Shown: positions 48,748 to 57,829, counted from the stretch's first letter. The stretch: 64,000 nt of DNA from Polymorphobacter multimanifer (GCF_014205635.1 NZ_JACIIV010000019.1:1-64000), one strand, 5' to 3'. Made by a program: numbers and translations. Notes: generated from the sequence alone by a model not told the origin.

Positions 48748-48853
48748 CGGCTGGCGCCCGCCGGATGTCGCATGATCCGTCCTCCTGCTAATCCGCATGT
48801 CAGAAGCGGCGCCGGGCTACAAGCCAAAGGCCTTCTGCCGACCGAACTGGTGA

Positions 48854-50587
48854 TCAGCGGCGCCAGCGGCGGTATGCGACGGTTGCGAGGACCAGCAGGC
48901 TGCCCAGCACGGCGGCGATGGCGGGCAGTGCAGCGCGGAGGCGGGGCATGAGGAGATCGGCACGCGCGTTGGCCTGGATCTGATCGGGGGCGCTGTAGCC
49001 CGGTGGCATCGGCAGCACCCGGTCGGTGGCGGCGTAGCGGGCGTAATCGGCTTGCATGGCGGTGAAGCGCTGCGGCTCGTCAGCGGCGCGATCGGTGGTT
49101 TCGCCCGGGTCGGCAACGATGTCGTAGAGGTGCCAGGCGCCATCGCCATAGGGGGGGAGGTTGCGGACCAGCTTCCAGGCGCCCTTGAAGAGCACGGCAT
49201 TTCCCGAAAGCTCATAGCCGATCGGCAGGTCGTCCGGATGCACGGCGTCGCTGGCGCCGGTGAGCAGCGGTGCCAGGCTGCGGCCATTGATGGCCTCCTG
49301 CACCGGCTGGGGTGCGACACCGGCGAGATCGAGCAGGGTTGGGGTGATGTCGGTGACCATCGAGAAGCCGTGCGCGATGTGGCCGGCGGCGATGGCAGGA
49401 TTGCCGGGCCAGGCGATGATGAGCGGCACGCGGAGCCCGCCTTCCGACGCGCTGAACTTGTAGCCGCGCAAGGGCGCTGCGGCGGCGCTGGCGAAGCTGG
49501 TGCCGATGGCGGTGAGGCTGCCGGGGCGGCCCTGCTGGTCGGCTGCCAGGTCGTAGTAATAGTCGGCGATCCAGCGGTTGAAGCGAGGCCCGAGGTTGAG
49601 GGGGTCGGTGGCTTCGGGGCCGTTGTCGGAGAGGAAGACGAAGATGGTGTTCTCGTACTGGCCGCTCGTCTTCAGGTGGGTGACGAGGCGGCCGATCTCG
49701 CGGTCCATGGCGGTGGCCATGCCGGCATAGGCTGCCATGGCACCGGCGCGTTGCGCCTGTTGGGCGGGGGTCAGGGACGCCCAGTCGTCGGTGGTGTCCA
49801 TCGTGACCATGGCGATGCCGGGGGGGACGAGGCCTTGCGCGATCGTGCGCTGGCGGCGTTCTTCGCGGAGCACGCCCCAGCCGGCGGTGTAGCGGCGCTG
49901 GTAGCGGGCAATGTCGGCGGCGGGGGCCTGCACCGGGATATGGTTGGCGAGGAAGTTGACCGAGGCGAGGAAGGGACGGCTGCTGCCGCTGCCGGAATCG
50001 ATGTAGGCGATGGTCTTGTCGACAAGGAAGGTGGAGGAATAGCCGCCGAGTTTTGCGGGCTTGCCGTCCTCGGTCCAGTCGGCTGCATCGTAAAGCAGCA
50101 AGTTGGGCTTGTTCTCGAAATTGTCGGCACCCGATTGGCTGAGGGCGAAGGCGCGGTCGTAGCCGTGCGCGCGGGGAAGGGTTTCGGGTGTTTTGCCGAG
50201 ATGCCATTTGCCAGTGAAATAGGTGCGGTAACCCGCTGCTTTGAGATGGCTGGCGATGGTGGTGACGCGGCTGTTCAGCACCGTTTCATAGCCCGGCTTG
50301 CCGCGGTGCTGGGGCGGGATCGTTTCGGGCATGTTGCCGAGGCCGGCGCGGTGGTGGCGTACGCCGGTCTGCAGCATGGCGCGGGTGGGCGAGCATGAGC
50401 CGGCCACGTGGAAGTTGGAGAAGCGCACGCCGCGCGCTGCCAGCGCATCGATGTTGGGGGTGGCGATCTCGCTGCCATAGGCGCCGACATCGCTGAAGCC
50501 CCAATCATCGGCGAGCAGGATGACGATGTTGGGTGGGGCTGCCGCGGCTGGCGTCGCGATGAGCAGGGCGGCCAGCAGCGCGCGCAT
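48854..50587 (-). CDS. Arylsulfatase-type sulfatase, exported, with C-terminal membrane anchor
   Basis: A signal peptide (1-16) leads into a sulfatase domain: NIVILLADDWGFSDVGAYG with metal-binding Asp pair, then CSPTR near residue 64, whose Cys is converted to formylglycine, TGKWHLGK, and FVFLSDNGPEA with the second metal site. At the end (about 550-572) a hydrophobic helix plus RRWRR forms a likely membrane anchor. At 577 residues it is full length. The start overlaps the stop of the nitronate-monooxygenase-like gene (TGATG). It belongs to the left arm of the TetR-centred cluster and would need the formylglycine-generating enzyme for activity. Confidence 0.93.
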   Translation of the reverse strand: MRALLAALLIATPAAAAPPNIVILLADDWGFSDVGAYGSEIATPNIDALAARGVRFSNFHVAGSCSPTRAMLQTGVRHHRAGLGNMPETIPPQHRGKPGYETVLNSRVTTIASHLKAAGYRTYFTGKWHLGKTPETLPRAHGYDRAFALSQSGADNFENKPNLLLYDAADWTEDGKPAKLGGYSSTFLVDKTIAYIDSGSGSSRPFLASVNFLANHIPVQAPAADIARYQRRYTAGWGVLREERRQRTIAQGLVPPGIAMVTMDTTDDWASLTPAQQAQRAGAMAAYAGMATAMDREIGRLVTHLKTSGQYENTIFVFLSDNGPEATDPLNLGPRFNRWIADYYYDLAADQQGRPGSLTAIGTSFASAAAAPLRGYKFSASEGGLRVPLIIAWPGNPAIAAGHIAHGFSMVTDITPTLLDLAGVAPQPVQEAINGRSLAPLLTGASDAVHPDDLPIGYELSGNAVLFKGAWKLVRNLPPYGDGAWHLYDIVADPGETTDRAADEPQRFTAMQADYARYAATDRVLPMPPGYSAPDQIQANARADLLMPRLRAALPAIAAVLGSLLVLATVAYRRWRR

Positions 50588-51525
50588 CAGAAGGATTTGG
50601 TGGCGGAAAGTGCGCCGAGGCGGCCGGTGATGGCGTGGAACTCGGCGATGGTCTCCTCGATGATCTGCGCGACAGGCTTCACCTCGTCGATGAGACCGGC
50701 GGACTGGCCGGCGAGGCCGACCGCGGCTTCCATGTCCCCGCCGAAATAGAGATCGAGGATGCGTGCGAAGGTATCGGGCGGCATCAGCCCGGCTTCGTGG
50801 ATGGCGGTGGTGCGTGCGGTTTTCAGTGCCCGAATACAGGGGCTTGCGCGTTTGTTGAGGACGAAGGTTCCGGTCTCGCGCGCATCGAGGATCGCCTGCT
50901 TGTAATTGGCGTGGACCGGGCTTTCGGCGGCCGAGACGAAGCGGGTACCCATCTGCACGGCTTCGGCCCCCAGCGCGAAGGCGGCAGCCATGCCCTTGCC
51001 ATCGGCGATGCCGCCGGCGGCGATGAGCGGCACATCGGTGATGCGGCGGATGGCTTGGAGCAGGACGAGGGTGGAGACTTCCTCGGGGTTCTTGAAGCCG
51101 CCGCCTTCGGCACCTTCGACGACAAGGCCGTCGACGCCGGCCTCGACCGATTTGCGTGCGGCATCGACAGTGGGAACGGCGTGATAGACGATGATCCCGG
51201 CGGCCTTGAGGGGGGCCAGGAATTTGGCGGGGCTGCCGGCGGAGGTGGTGACGAACTTGACGCCGCTTTCGCAGATGAAGCGCAGCATCGCTTCGTCTTT
51301 CAGGAATAATATCGGCAGGTTGACGCCGAAGGGAGCGGAGGTGAGATCCTTCATCCTGAGGATTTCGGCCTGGCAGTTGGCGGTCTCGCCCGAGCTGGTT
51401 TCGATGATGCCGAGGCCGCCGGCGTTGCAGACGGCGGAGGCGAGCTGGCTGCGCGCGATCCAGCCCATGGGGGCCTGGACGATGGGATAGCGGGCGCCGG
51501 TGTGGGCGAGAATGCGGTTGCTCAT
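50587..51525 (-). CDS. Nitronate monooxygenase-like FMN enzyme
   Basis: The 312-residue TIM-barrel protein has the family pattern: PIVQAPMGWIA at the N terminus, AGGLGIIE, GVNLPIL, VDGLVVEGAEGGGF, and the FMN-phosphate site VPLIAAGGIADGKGMAAAFALGAEAVQMGTRF. It is close in layout to 2-nitropropane dioxygenases and enoyl-reductase-like FabK proteins; the substrate is not clear. It overlaps the MBL gene upstream (ATGA) and the sulfatase downstream, so all three are coupled. Confidence 0.88.
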   Translation of the reverse strand: MSNRILAHTGARYPIVQAPMGWIARSQLASAVCNAGGLGIIETSSGETANCQAEILRMKDLTSAPFGVNLPILFLKDEAMLRFICESGVKFVTTSAGSPAKFLAPLKAAGIIVYHAVPTVDAARKSVEAGVDGLVVEGAEGGGFKNPEEVSTLVLLQAIRRITDVPLIAAGGIADGKGMAAAFALGAEAVQMGTRFVSAAESPVHANYKQAILDARETGTFVLNKRASPCIRALKTARTTAIHEAGLMPPDTFARILDLYFGGDMEAAVGLAGQSAGLIDEVKPVAQIIEETIAEFHAITGRLGALSATKSF

Positions 51526-52604
51526 GAAAGGTCCCTCACGTCGATGGCCGTCGATCCTGCCGGGAGGCTGAGCATGAGTCCATCGGTGCCGACGGTGATG
51601 GGGCCGTTGAAGCGGCTTGCCGCATCCCCCAGAAAAGCCTTGTGAAAAATGCGAGCCGGGATCGGCGGGACGATATGGGTGAGGACGAGGGCGCGGACGC
51701 CGGCGGCAGCGGCAACCTCGGCGGCGTCTTCGGGCGAGCTGTGATAATCGAGGATATCGCGCATGATCTGCGCGGTGTTGGGCCGGCCGCGATCGGCGAG
51801 GGCGTTGGTGAGGATGGCGACAAGCTTTGGCTGCAAGGCTTCGTGGATGAGCAGGTCTGCACCGCGCGCGGCCGTGGCGACCCGGGCGGACTTTGCGGTG
51901 TCGCCGCTGATAACGAGGCTGCGGCCCTTGTAGGTGAAGCGATAGCCGATAGCGGGGTGGACGGGGCTGTGGTCGACGGCGAAGGCGGTGATGGTCAGAC
52001 CATCTTTTTCAAGGACATTTCGGGGTGCTGAAGGGACAGCGAAGGGTCGCGCAAGGGCGCCGGCGCCCGCTGGAGGGGCGATTTTGGGGCCGTGATGGGC
52101 GGTCCGGTAGCCATTGTCGGCCGTGTAGGCGAAGTTGAAGCCCTGGACGATGCGTTCGACCCCGGCGGGGCCATGGACCGGCAGCGGGCTGGTAGCGGCA
52201 CGGCCGACCCAGCGCTGCAGCAGGAGCGGGCCGAGGCCATCGAAATGGTCCGAATGGAAATGGGTGAGGAACAGCGCGTCGATTCCGCCGGCGGGGACGC
52301 CGAGGGTGGCGAGGCTGCGGGCACTGCCTTCGCCGGCATCGACGAGGATCTGCTGGCGGCCGGCGATGACGAGGGTGCAGGGGCCGGCGCGCGACGGATC
52401 GGGGAGCGGCGATCCGGTGCCGCAGAGGATGACGTGAAGACCATCGGGCAGGGTGGCGGTGATATCACGGCCGATACGGTCGGCCGCGATGCGGGCGAGC
52501 AGCAGGGTGGTGAGAGGCACTTGCAGCGCCCATGCGGTGCCGGCGGCCAGCAAGAATGCGGCGGCGACGGCGATTGCGGCTCTTTTCCCCATCGGCGAAA
52601 CCAT
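51522..52604 (-). CDS. MBL-fold metallo-hydrolase, exported
   Basis: The 360-residue protein starts with a signal peptide or anchor (about 8-27) and has the metallo-beta-lactamase metal site HFHSDHFDG near residue 114. An early CGTGSPLPDPSRAGP block, GDTAKSARV near 232, and LTHIVPP near 308 complete the RNase Z/arylsulfatase-like pattern. It probably hydrolyses an ester or sulfate ester in the periplasm. The ATG at 52604 is used; a second ATG four codons in is possible. A palindrome, TGGCA-N7-TGCCA, lies 12-28 bases upstream of the start. Confidence 0.88.
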   Translation of the reverse strand: MVSPMGKRAAIAVAAAFLLAAGTAWALQVPLTTLLLARIAADRIGRDITATLPDGLHVILCGTGSPLPDPSRAGPCTLVIAGRQQILVDAGEGSARSLATLGVPAGGIDALFLTHFHSDHFDGLGPLLLQRWVGRAATSPLPVHGPAGVERIVQGFNFAYTADNGYRTAHHGPKIAPPAGAGALARPFAVPSAPRNVLEKDGLTITAFAVDHSPVHPAIGYRFTYKGRSLVISGDTAKSARVATAARGADLLIHEALQPKLVAILTNALADRGRPNTAQIMRDILDYHSSPEDAAEVAAAAGVRALVLTHIVPPIPARIFHKAFLGDAASRFNGPITVGTDGLMLSLPAGSTAIDVRDLS

Positions 52605-52615
52605 AGGCCAGGTAA

Positions 52616-52632
52616 TGGCATTATCAATGCCA
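52616..52632. promoter_or_regulatory. Putative TetR operator 1 (TGGCA-N7-TGCCA)
   Basis: The sequence TGGCATTATCAATGCCA is a perfect palindrome with 7-base arms around a 3-base centre. It lies in the 96-bp gap between the divergent MBL-hydrolase and DUF4345 genes, close to the start of the former. The same outer arms, spacing and inner AA recur upstream of the haloalkane dehalogenase gene, with a TetR gene between the two sites. Confidence 0.65.
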
Positions 52633-52700
52633 AATCTTGCGCATCACGCGAAATGGTGTCAGACCTGTTAAAAATAGGGGAGAGTGGAATGTGACAGGCC

Positions 52701-53063
52701 ATGCGGATCATCATCGGGTTGCTGGGGGCGTTCAACCTGGCGATCGGGTTGGCGTTCATGTTCGCGCCGGCGGCGCCGGCGGCGGCGTTCTTCATCGAGC
52801 CGTTCGGGGTACAGGGGCTGGCGACGATCCGGGCGGATTTTCCGGGCTTCTTCATCGGGGCGGCGGTGTTTGCGCTGCTGGGGGCATGGCGCGCCGAGGC
52901 GGCGCCGCTGAACGTGCCGCTGCTGATGCTGGCCATTGCGTTTCTCGGGCGGTGCGTGAGCCTGGGTGTGGACGGGATGGCGCCGACCGCGGTGCAGCCG
53001 ATGGTGGTGGAGGCGGTGATGATGGGGCTGTTGCTGCTGGCGCGGCGGGCCTTTGCCAAATGA
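52701..53063 (+). CDS. DUF4345-type small membrane protein
   Basis: The 120-residue protein has four hydrophobic helices (about 3-22, 48-64, 72-88 and 98-116) and the spacing of DUF4345 proteins, including an early R-I-x-x-G-L-L-G-x-x-N-L and a central DFPGFFIG. Function is unknown. Its TGA overlaps the ATG of the second sulfatase (ATGA), so it is translated with it. It is the first gene of the central operon. Confidence 0.8.
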   Translation: MRIIIGLLGAFNLAIGLAFMFAPAAPAAAFFIEPFGVQGLATIRADFPGFFIGAAVFALLGAWRAEAAPLNVPLLMLAIAFLGRCVSLGVDGMAPTAVQPMVVEAVMMGLLLLARRAFAK

Positions 53064-54742
53064 AGGGGTGGGTGAAGGGGCTTGGCGCCGCGGTGCTCGT
53101 CGCCGGAGTGGGGCTCTGGGCCTCGGCGGACTGGCTCAAGCTGCACGCGCCGGGGCTGCTGGCGGGGCCGATTGCGCCCAACCGGCCGGTGGTGTGGGCG
53201 GCGGGGCCGGAAGCCGCTCCTGCGGCTGCGCGGCCGGCGAACATCATCCTGATCGTGGCGGATGACCTTGGCTGGAACGACATCAGCCTGACCGGCGAGG
53301 GGGTGGCGGGGACGGCGACGCCGAACATCGACCGGGTGGGGCTGGAAGGGGTGCAGTTCGACAATGGCTATGCCGGCAACGCGACCTGTGCGCCATCACG
53401 CGCGGCCTTGCTGAGCGGGCGCTATGCGACGCGCTTCGGCTATGAGTTCACCCCGACCGACACGCGGCTGCCCGACTGGTTTCCGACCGGCTTGTTCCGG
53501 CCCGATGCGATGTTTGCGCGCAACATTGCCCATGCCGATGGCGACTGGGACCAGAAGCCGGTGTTCAACGAGGCGGAGGCCGCGAAGGCGGCACCGCCGG
53601 GGGACAAGGGGATGCCGTCCAGCGAGATCACCATTGCCGAGCAGTTGCAGGGGCGCGGCTACCATACGATCCACCTCGGCAAATGGCATCTGGGGGAAGC
53701 CAGGGGGATGCGGCCCGAGGACCAGGGGTTTGATGAAAGCCTCGGCTTCATCATCGGCGGGCAACTGTTCCTGCCCGAGAATGACCCCAATGTGGTCAAT
53801 TCCAGACAGGACTTCGACCCGATCGACAAGTTCCTCTGGGCCAATCTGCCGTTCTCGGTGCAGTATAATGGCGGGCCGCGCTTCGCGCCCGACCGCTACA
53901 TGACCGATTATCTGACCGAGCAGGCGCTGGCGGGCATCCGCGCCAATCGCAACCGGCCGTTCTTCATGTATCTGGCGTATAATGCGCCGCACACGCCGTT
54001 GCAGGCGCTGAAGGCGGATTATGATGCGCTGTCGGAGATCAAGGATCATCGGCTGCGAGTGTATGCGGCGATGGTGCGTGCACTCGATCGCGGCGTGGGG
54101 CGCGTGCTCGACGAATTGAAGCGGCAGGGGCTCGACGAGAATACGCTGGTGGTGTTCACCTCGGACAATGGCGGCGCGCATTATGTGGGGCTGCCCGACC
54201 TGAACAAGCCGTATCGCGGCTGGAAGGCGACCTTCTACGAGGGAGGGACCAAGGTGCCTTTCATGATGCGCTGGCCGGGGCGGATTGCGCCGGCGACGCG
54301 GGTGGCGGCGCCGGTGAGCCACTTCGACATCTACGCGACCGCCAGTGCCGTGGCGGGGGCGGCCTTGCCCGATGACCGGCCGGTGGATGGCGTGGATTTG
54401 CTGCCGCATGTGCTGGGCACGGCGACGGGCCGGCCGCACGAGACGCTGTTCTGGCGATCGGGGGATTACCGGGTGGTGCGGCATGGCGACTGGAAGCTGC
54501 AGACGCTGCTCGATCCGGCCGAGCCGCTGCTGTTCGACCTGGCCGCCGACCCGACTGAGCGGCGCAACCTGGCGGCAGCGCGCCCGGACAAGCTGGCGGA
54601 GCTGCAGGGCTTGCTGGCAGCGCATGATGCGCGGCAGAAGAAGCCGGGCTGGGCCTCGCTGGTGCGGGCACCGATTGCGATCGACCGGCCGCTGGGGACG
54701 TTGCCGGTGAAAGGAGAGGATTATGTTTACTGGTCCAATTGA
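53060..54742 (+). CDS. Second sulfatase, exported
   Basis: After an N-terminal hydrophobic segment (about 6-22) the 560-residue protein has sulfatase motifs: NIILIVADDLGWNDI, the formylglycine site CAPSR near residue 113, HLGKWHLGE, and LVVFTSDNGGAH. It differs from the sulfatase at 48854 in length and in having GYRYATRFGYEFTP-type substrate-loop residues and no C-terminal anchor, so the two probably act on different esters. Its last 20 bp overlap the TetR gene. It needs formylglycine formation, for which a homologue is encoded at 59.4-60.3 kb. Confidence 0.93.
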   Translation: MKGWVKGLGAAVLVAGVGLWASADWLKLHAPGLLAGPIAPNRPVVWAAGPEAAPAAARPANIILIVADDLGWNDISLTGEGVAGTATPNIDRVGLEGVQFDNGYAGNATCAPSRAALLSGRYATRFGYEFTPTDTRLPDWFPTGLFRPDAMFARNIAHADGDWDQKPVFNEAEAAKAAPPGDKGMPSSEITIAEQLQGRGYHTIHLGKWHLGEARGMRPEDQGFDESLGFIIGGQLFLPENDPNVVNSRQDFDPIDKFLWANLPFSVQYNGGPRFAPDRYMTDYLTEQALAGIRANRNRPFFMYLAYNAPHTPLQALKADYDALSEIKDHRLRVYAAMVRALDRGVGRVLDELKRQGLDENTLVVFTSDNGGAHYVGLPDLNKPYRGWKATFYEGGTKVPFMMRWPGRIAPATRVAAPVSHFDIYATASAVAGAALPDDRPVDGVDLLPHVLGTATGRPHETLFWRSGDYRVVRHGDWKLQTLLDPAEPLLFDLAADPTERRNLAAARPDKLAELQGLLAAHDARQKKPGWASLVRAPIAIDRPLGTLPVKGEDYVYWSN

Positions 54743-55319
54743 GCACGCTGACGGGCCCCTTACAGATGGGAGGCGGCAGCGCAGCCATCGCAGCCGCGAT
54801 GCCATCGTGCAGGCGATGCTGGCGCTGGTGGGCGAGGGGCATGTGGCGCCGAGTGCCGAGGATGTGGCGGCGCGGGCCGGGGTGGGGCTGCGCACGGTCT
54901 TCCGGCTTTTCAAGGACATGGAGAGCCTTTACGCCGAGATGACGCTGGCGGTGGCGCGGCGCTTCGAGGCGATGGCAGCGCCTTTTGCGAGCCGCGAATG
55001 GCGGGAGCAGCTGGCCGAGATGACCGAGCGGCGGCTGACGACCTATGAAATGCTGATGCCGTTCAAGCGAGCCGGCGACGCGCACCGCCATGCCTCGGCG
55101 ACCTTGCAGGCGCACTATGCCAGCACGCTGGCGGTGATGCGCGCGCGGCTGCGGGGGCTGCTGCCGGCGGCGATTGCCGGGGACCCGCTGCGCTTCGAGG
55201 CGCTCGACCTGTGGTTGAGCTTCGATGCCTGGGAGCGGCTGCGCGGCGAGCAGGGCCTGGAGGCGGCGGCAGCGCGAGCCGTGGTGGAGGCGCAGATTGC
55301 GCGGCTGGCCGCCGATTGA
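54723..55319 (+). CDS. TetR family transcriptional regulator
   Basis: The 198-residue protein has an N-terminal helix-turn-helix (about residues 22-65) with VAPSAEDVAARAGVGLRTVFRLFKDMESLY, the TetR signature, and a helical ligand-binding domain with little family similarity. AAAGGAGAGG precedes the ATG. It overlaps the sulfatase end by 20 bp, so it is made with the operon it probably controls. The palindromes at 52616 and 55332 are its likely binding sites; the inducer is unknown. Confidence 0.93.
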   Translation: MFTGPIEHADGPLTDGRRQRSHRSRDAIVQAMLALVGEGHVAPSAEDVAARAGVGLRTVFRLFKDMESLYAEMTLAVARRFEAMAAPFASREWREQLAEMTERRLTTYEMLMPFKRAGDAHRHASATLQAHYASTLAVMRARLRGLLPAAIAGDPLRFEALDLWLSFDAWERLRGEQGLEAAAARAVVEAQIARLAAD

Positions 55320-55331
55320 CGGGGCCAGGGG

Positions 55332-55356
55332 ATTATGGCACGCTTAATGCCATAAT
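55332..55356. promoter_or_regulatory. Putative TetR operator 2 (ATTATGGCA-N7-TGCCATAAT)
   Basis: A perfect palindrome with 9-base arms and a 7-base centre lies just after the TetR stop and 16 bases before the haloalkane dehalogenase ATG. Its inner part, TGGCA-N7-TGCCA, matches operator 1 at 52616. That position would let a repressor block the promoter of the dehalogenase operon. Confidence 0.7.
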
Positions 55357-55371
55357 ATCGGGAGATGATCG

Positions 55372-56283
55372 ATGCAGGTTTTGCGGACACCGGATGCGCG
55401 GTTCGACGGGCTCGATGGCTATGAATTTCCGCCGCACTATGCCGAGCTGACCGATGCCGCGACGGGCACGGCGCTGCGGGTGCACTTCCTCGACGAGGGC
55501 CCGCGCGATGCAGCCCCTGTTCTGCTGATGCACGGCGAGCCGAGCTGGAGCTATCTGTACCGGAAGTTCGTGGGACCGCTGGTGGCGGCGGGACACCGGG
55601 TGGTGGCGCCCGACCTGATCGGCTTCGGCAAATCCGACAAGCCGGCCGACCGCGAGGATTACACCTATGAGCGGCATGTGGCGTGGATGAGCGAATGGCT
55701 TGTCGGGCAGGACCTGACCGGCATCACGCTGTTTTGCCAGGATTGGGGTGGGCTGATCGGACTGCGGCTGGTGGCAGCGTTTCCCGACCGGTTTGCGCGG
55801 CTGGTGATCGCCAACACCGGGATGCCGGTCGGCACGGGGTTTTCCGAAGGCTTCAATGCCTGGCTGAAATTCTCGCAGGAGGTGCCGGAGTTTCCGACCG
55901 GGTTCATCGTCAATGGCGGCACGACGCGCGACCTGACCGCGGCGGAGATGGCGGCGTATGATGCGCCCTATCCCGACGAGAGCTTCAAGGAAGGGGCGCG
56001 GCAATTTCCCAAGCTGGTGCCGATCACACCCGAGCATGGCAGCGTGGCCGAGAACAAGGCGGCGTGGGAGGTGCTCGGCAAGTTCGACAAGCCGGTGCTG
56101 ACCTGCTTTTCGGACAAGGATGCCGTGACTGCCGGCGGCGAGAAGGCGATCATCGACCGCTTTCCCGGGGCGAAGGGCCAGCCGCACACGATCATCAAGG
56201 GCGGCGGGCATTTCCTGCAGGAGGATGCGGCGCAAGAACTGACGGCGCTGATCATCGACTTCATCGCTGCCACGAAAGGCTGA
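55372..56283 (+). CDS. Haloalkane dehalogenase (DhlA-like, HLD-I)
   Basis: The 303-residue alpha/beta-hydrolase has [13 protein letters not shown] with the oxyanion-hole and halide-side residues. The nucleophile sits in FCQDWGG at D124, the same position as in DhlA, with W125 next to it for halide binding. The acid lies near 250 in SDKDAV, and the histidine near 282 in GGGHFLQED. It should cleave carbon-halogen bonds of alkyl halides. Some relatives hydrolyse other substrates, so activity is a strong guess. It is the first gene of the right arm, behind operator 2. Confidence 0.88.
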   Translation: MQVLRTPDARFDGLDGYEFPPHYAELTDAATGTALRVHFLDEGPRDAAPVLLMHGEPSWSYLYRKFVGPLVAAGHRVVAPDLIGFGKSDKPADREDYTYERHVAWMSEWLVGQDLTGITLFCQDWGGLIGLRLVAAFPDRFARLVIANTGMPVGTGFSEGFNAWLKFSQEVPEFPTGFIVNGGTTRDLTAAEMAAYDAPYPDESFKEGARQFPKLVPITPEHGSVAENKAAWEVLGKFDKPVLTCFSDKDAVTAGGEKAIIDRFPGAKGQPHTIIKGGGHFLQEDAAQELTALIIDFIAATKG

Positions 56284-56287
56284 CGCC

Positions 56288-56707
56288 ATGCGCGTGGACA
56301 ATGCGGTGATGCCGACGCCCGAGCAGGCAGCGGCGTTTTTCGGGGCCGAGGACCAGGGGCCGCTGGTGATGGTCAATCTGCTGCGCTTTCGCGAGCATGC
56401 CGCTTATCCCGATGGCAGCGAGCCTGAGCTTTCGGGGCGCGACGCCTATTTGCGCTACGGGGCGGCGGTGGAAGCGTGCATCGGGCTGGTGGGGGGCCGG
56501 GCGCTGTTCTCGGGGCCGGTGACGGGGATGCTGCTCGGCGAGGTCGAGGCGCCCTGGGACATGGTGGCGCTGGTCTGGTATCCGAGCCCGAAGGCGATGC
56601 TGGAAATGGTGGGGCTGCCCGAATATCGCGGGATCGAGGTGCACCGGCTTGCCGGGCTCGAGGGGCAGCTCAACATTCGCACGGCACCGGGGCGGATGGC
56701 GCTGTGA
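56288..56707 (+). CDS. DUF1330-type protein
   Basis: The 139-residue protein has the DUF1330 ferredoxin-like-fold pattern: PLVMVNLLRFRE near the start, GRDAYLRYGAAV, a central GPVTGMLLGEVEAPWDMVALVWYPSPKAMLEMV, and an end containing H-R-x-A-G-L-E-G. Function is unknown; such proteins often accompany catabolic enzymes. It begins four bases after the dehalogenase stop and its own stop overlaps the next gene (GTGA). Confidence 0.85.
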   Translation: MRVDNAVMPTPEQAAAFFGAEDQGPLVMVNLLRFREHAAYPDGSEPELSGRDAYLRYGAAVEACIGLVGGRALFSGPVTGMLLGEVEAPWDMVALVWYPSPKAMLEMVGLPEYRGIEVHRLAGLEGQLNIRTAPGRMAL

Positions 56708-57354
56708 GCCTGTCGTTCGACCTGTTCTGGTCGTTTCGTTCGCCCTATTCCTATCTGGTGACGCCGCGGATTGCCGAGCTGGTGCGTGACTTCGACGTGA
56801 CGTGCAATGTGCGGATCGTCTATCCGATCGCGGTGCGGCAGGCGGACTTCTTCGCCAATGCCGATCCGCTGTGGGTGTTCTACCTGATGCGCGACACCTA
56901 TCGGACCGCGGAATTTCTGGGGCTGCCGTATCGCTGGCCCAACCCCGATCCGGTGTATCGTGACCCGGCAACGGGGACCTATCCGGCCGAGCAGCCGCAT
57001 ATCCACCGGTTGAGCCACCTCGGCGTGGCGGCGGCGGAGCGGGGCAGGGGGCTGGCGTTCATTGAGGCGGTGAGCGCGCTGATCTGGAACGGGGCGACCG
57101 ACAATTGGCATGAGGGCAGCCATCTGGCGGAGGCCGCGGCGCGCGCCGGGCTCGACCTGGCCGAGATGGATGCGGCGGTGGCGGCGGATACCGCACAGTT
57201 TGTGGCAGCGGTGGAGGCGAACCAGATCGACCAGCGCAAGGGCGGCCACTATGGGGTGCCGTTGATGGTGGTGGAGGGTGAGCCCTTCTTCGGGCAGGAC
57301 CGGTTCGACCAGCTGGTGTGGCGGCTGGAGAAGAAGGGGATGGTGCGGCGCTGA
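56704..57354 (+). CDS. DsbA-fold HCCA-isomerase-like protein
   Basis: The 216-residue protein begins FDLFWSFRSPYSYLV, so it keeps the SPYSY motif with the likely glutathione-activating Ser. It ends with HYGVPLMVVEGEPFFGQDRFD, the family C-terminal signature. It belongs to the 2-hydroxychromene-2-carboxylate isomerase/kappa-GST group and has no CxxC. As the last gene of the dehalogenase operon it may use glutathione on a pathway intermediate, which is inference. Confidence 0.82.
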   Translation: MSLSFDLFWSFRSPYSYLVTPRIAELVRDFDVTCNVRIVYPIAVRQADFFANADPLWVFYLMRDTYRTAEFLGLPYRWPNPDPVYRDPATGTYPAEQPHIHRLSHLGVAAAERGRGLAFIEAVSALIWNGATDNWHEGSHLAEAAARAGLDLAEMDAAVAADTAQFVAAVEANQIDQRKGGHYGVPLMVVEGEPFFGQDRFDQLVWRLEKKGMVRR

Positions 57355-57357
57355 CCC

Positions 57358-57651
57358 TCAGAAGGGGATCTTCAGCGTCGCCTTGACCTGGCCGTCGCCG
57401 AGCCGGCCGCGCTGGGTGTCGATGTCGGCACTGGCGCCGTCGCCGAGATCGAGCTTGAGGCGCGGCGGCTGGGGCATCAGATCGGGCAAAGGCTGGACGC
57501 GGCGGCGATCGGGGTCGCGGGTGCCGGTGACGATGATCTCGTCGCCGGCGTCGGCCCTGGCCCCGGAGAGAGGCCTGGTGGCGCCGAGGTCGAAGTCGAT
57601 ATCGGGCAGGGCGCCTGGCTGCTGGGCGAGGATGAGAAACAGGCTCAGCAC
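57358..57651 (-). CDS. Small exported protein with a TonB-box-like string
   Basis: A frame of about 97 residues starts at a GTG giving a short hydrophobic segment (LSLFLILA) that could be a signal peptide. It then contains DEIIVTGTRDPDRRR, which resembles the EIVVTG string near the N termini of sphingomonad TonB-dependent receptors, but no receptor domain follows. The rest is acidic and beta-like (LKLDLGDG, VKATLKIPF). I do not know the family. It ends convergently three bases from the isomerase-like gene. Confidence 0.55.
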   Translation of the reverse strand: MLSLFLILAQQPGALPDIDFDLGATRPLSGARADAGDEIIVTGTRDPDRRRVQPLPDLMPQPPRLKLDLGDGASADIDTQRGRLGDGQVKATLKIPF

Positions 57652-57829
57652 CACGCACTCCTGGTCAAGGCGCGCATGAAGCAGCGTTGGCCGGGAAAAA
57701 GCAACGATCCGGCTTTGCATCGCGCGGCAGGATCCTTGACCGTGGTTCAGCGGTTGTCCGGGCGCGGCTTGCGACTATGGTGCCGTTGCGTCGGCAGAAC
57801 CGGCGTGTTGTGCGAGTGGAGTATGTTGC

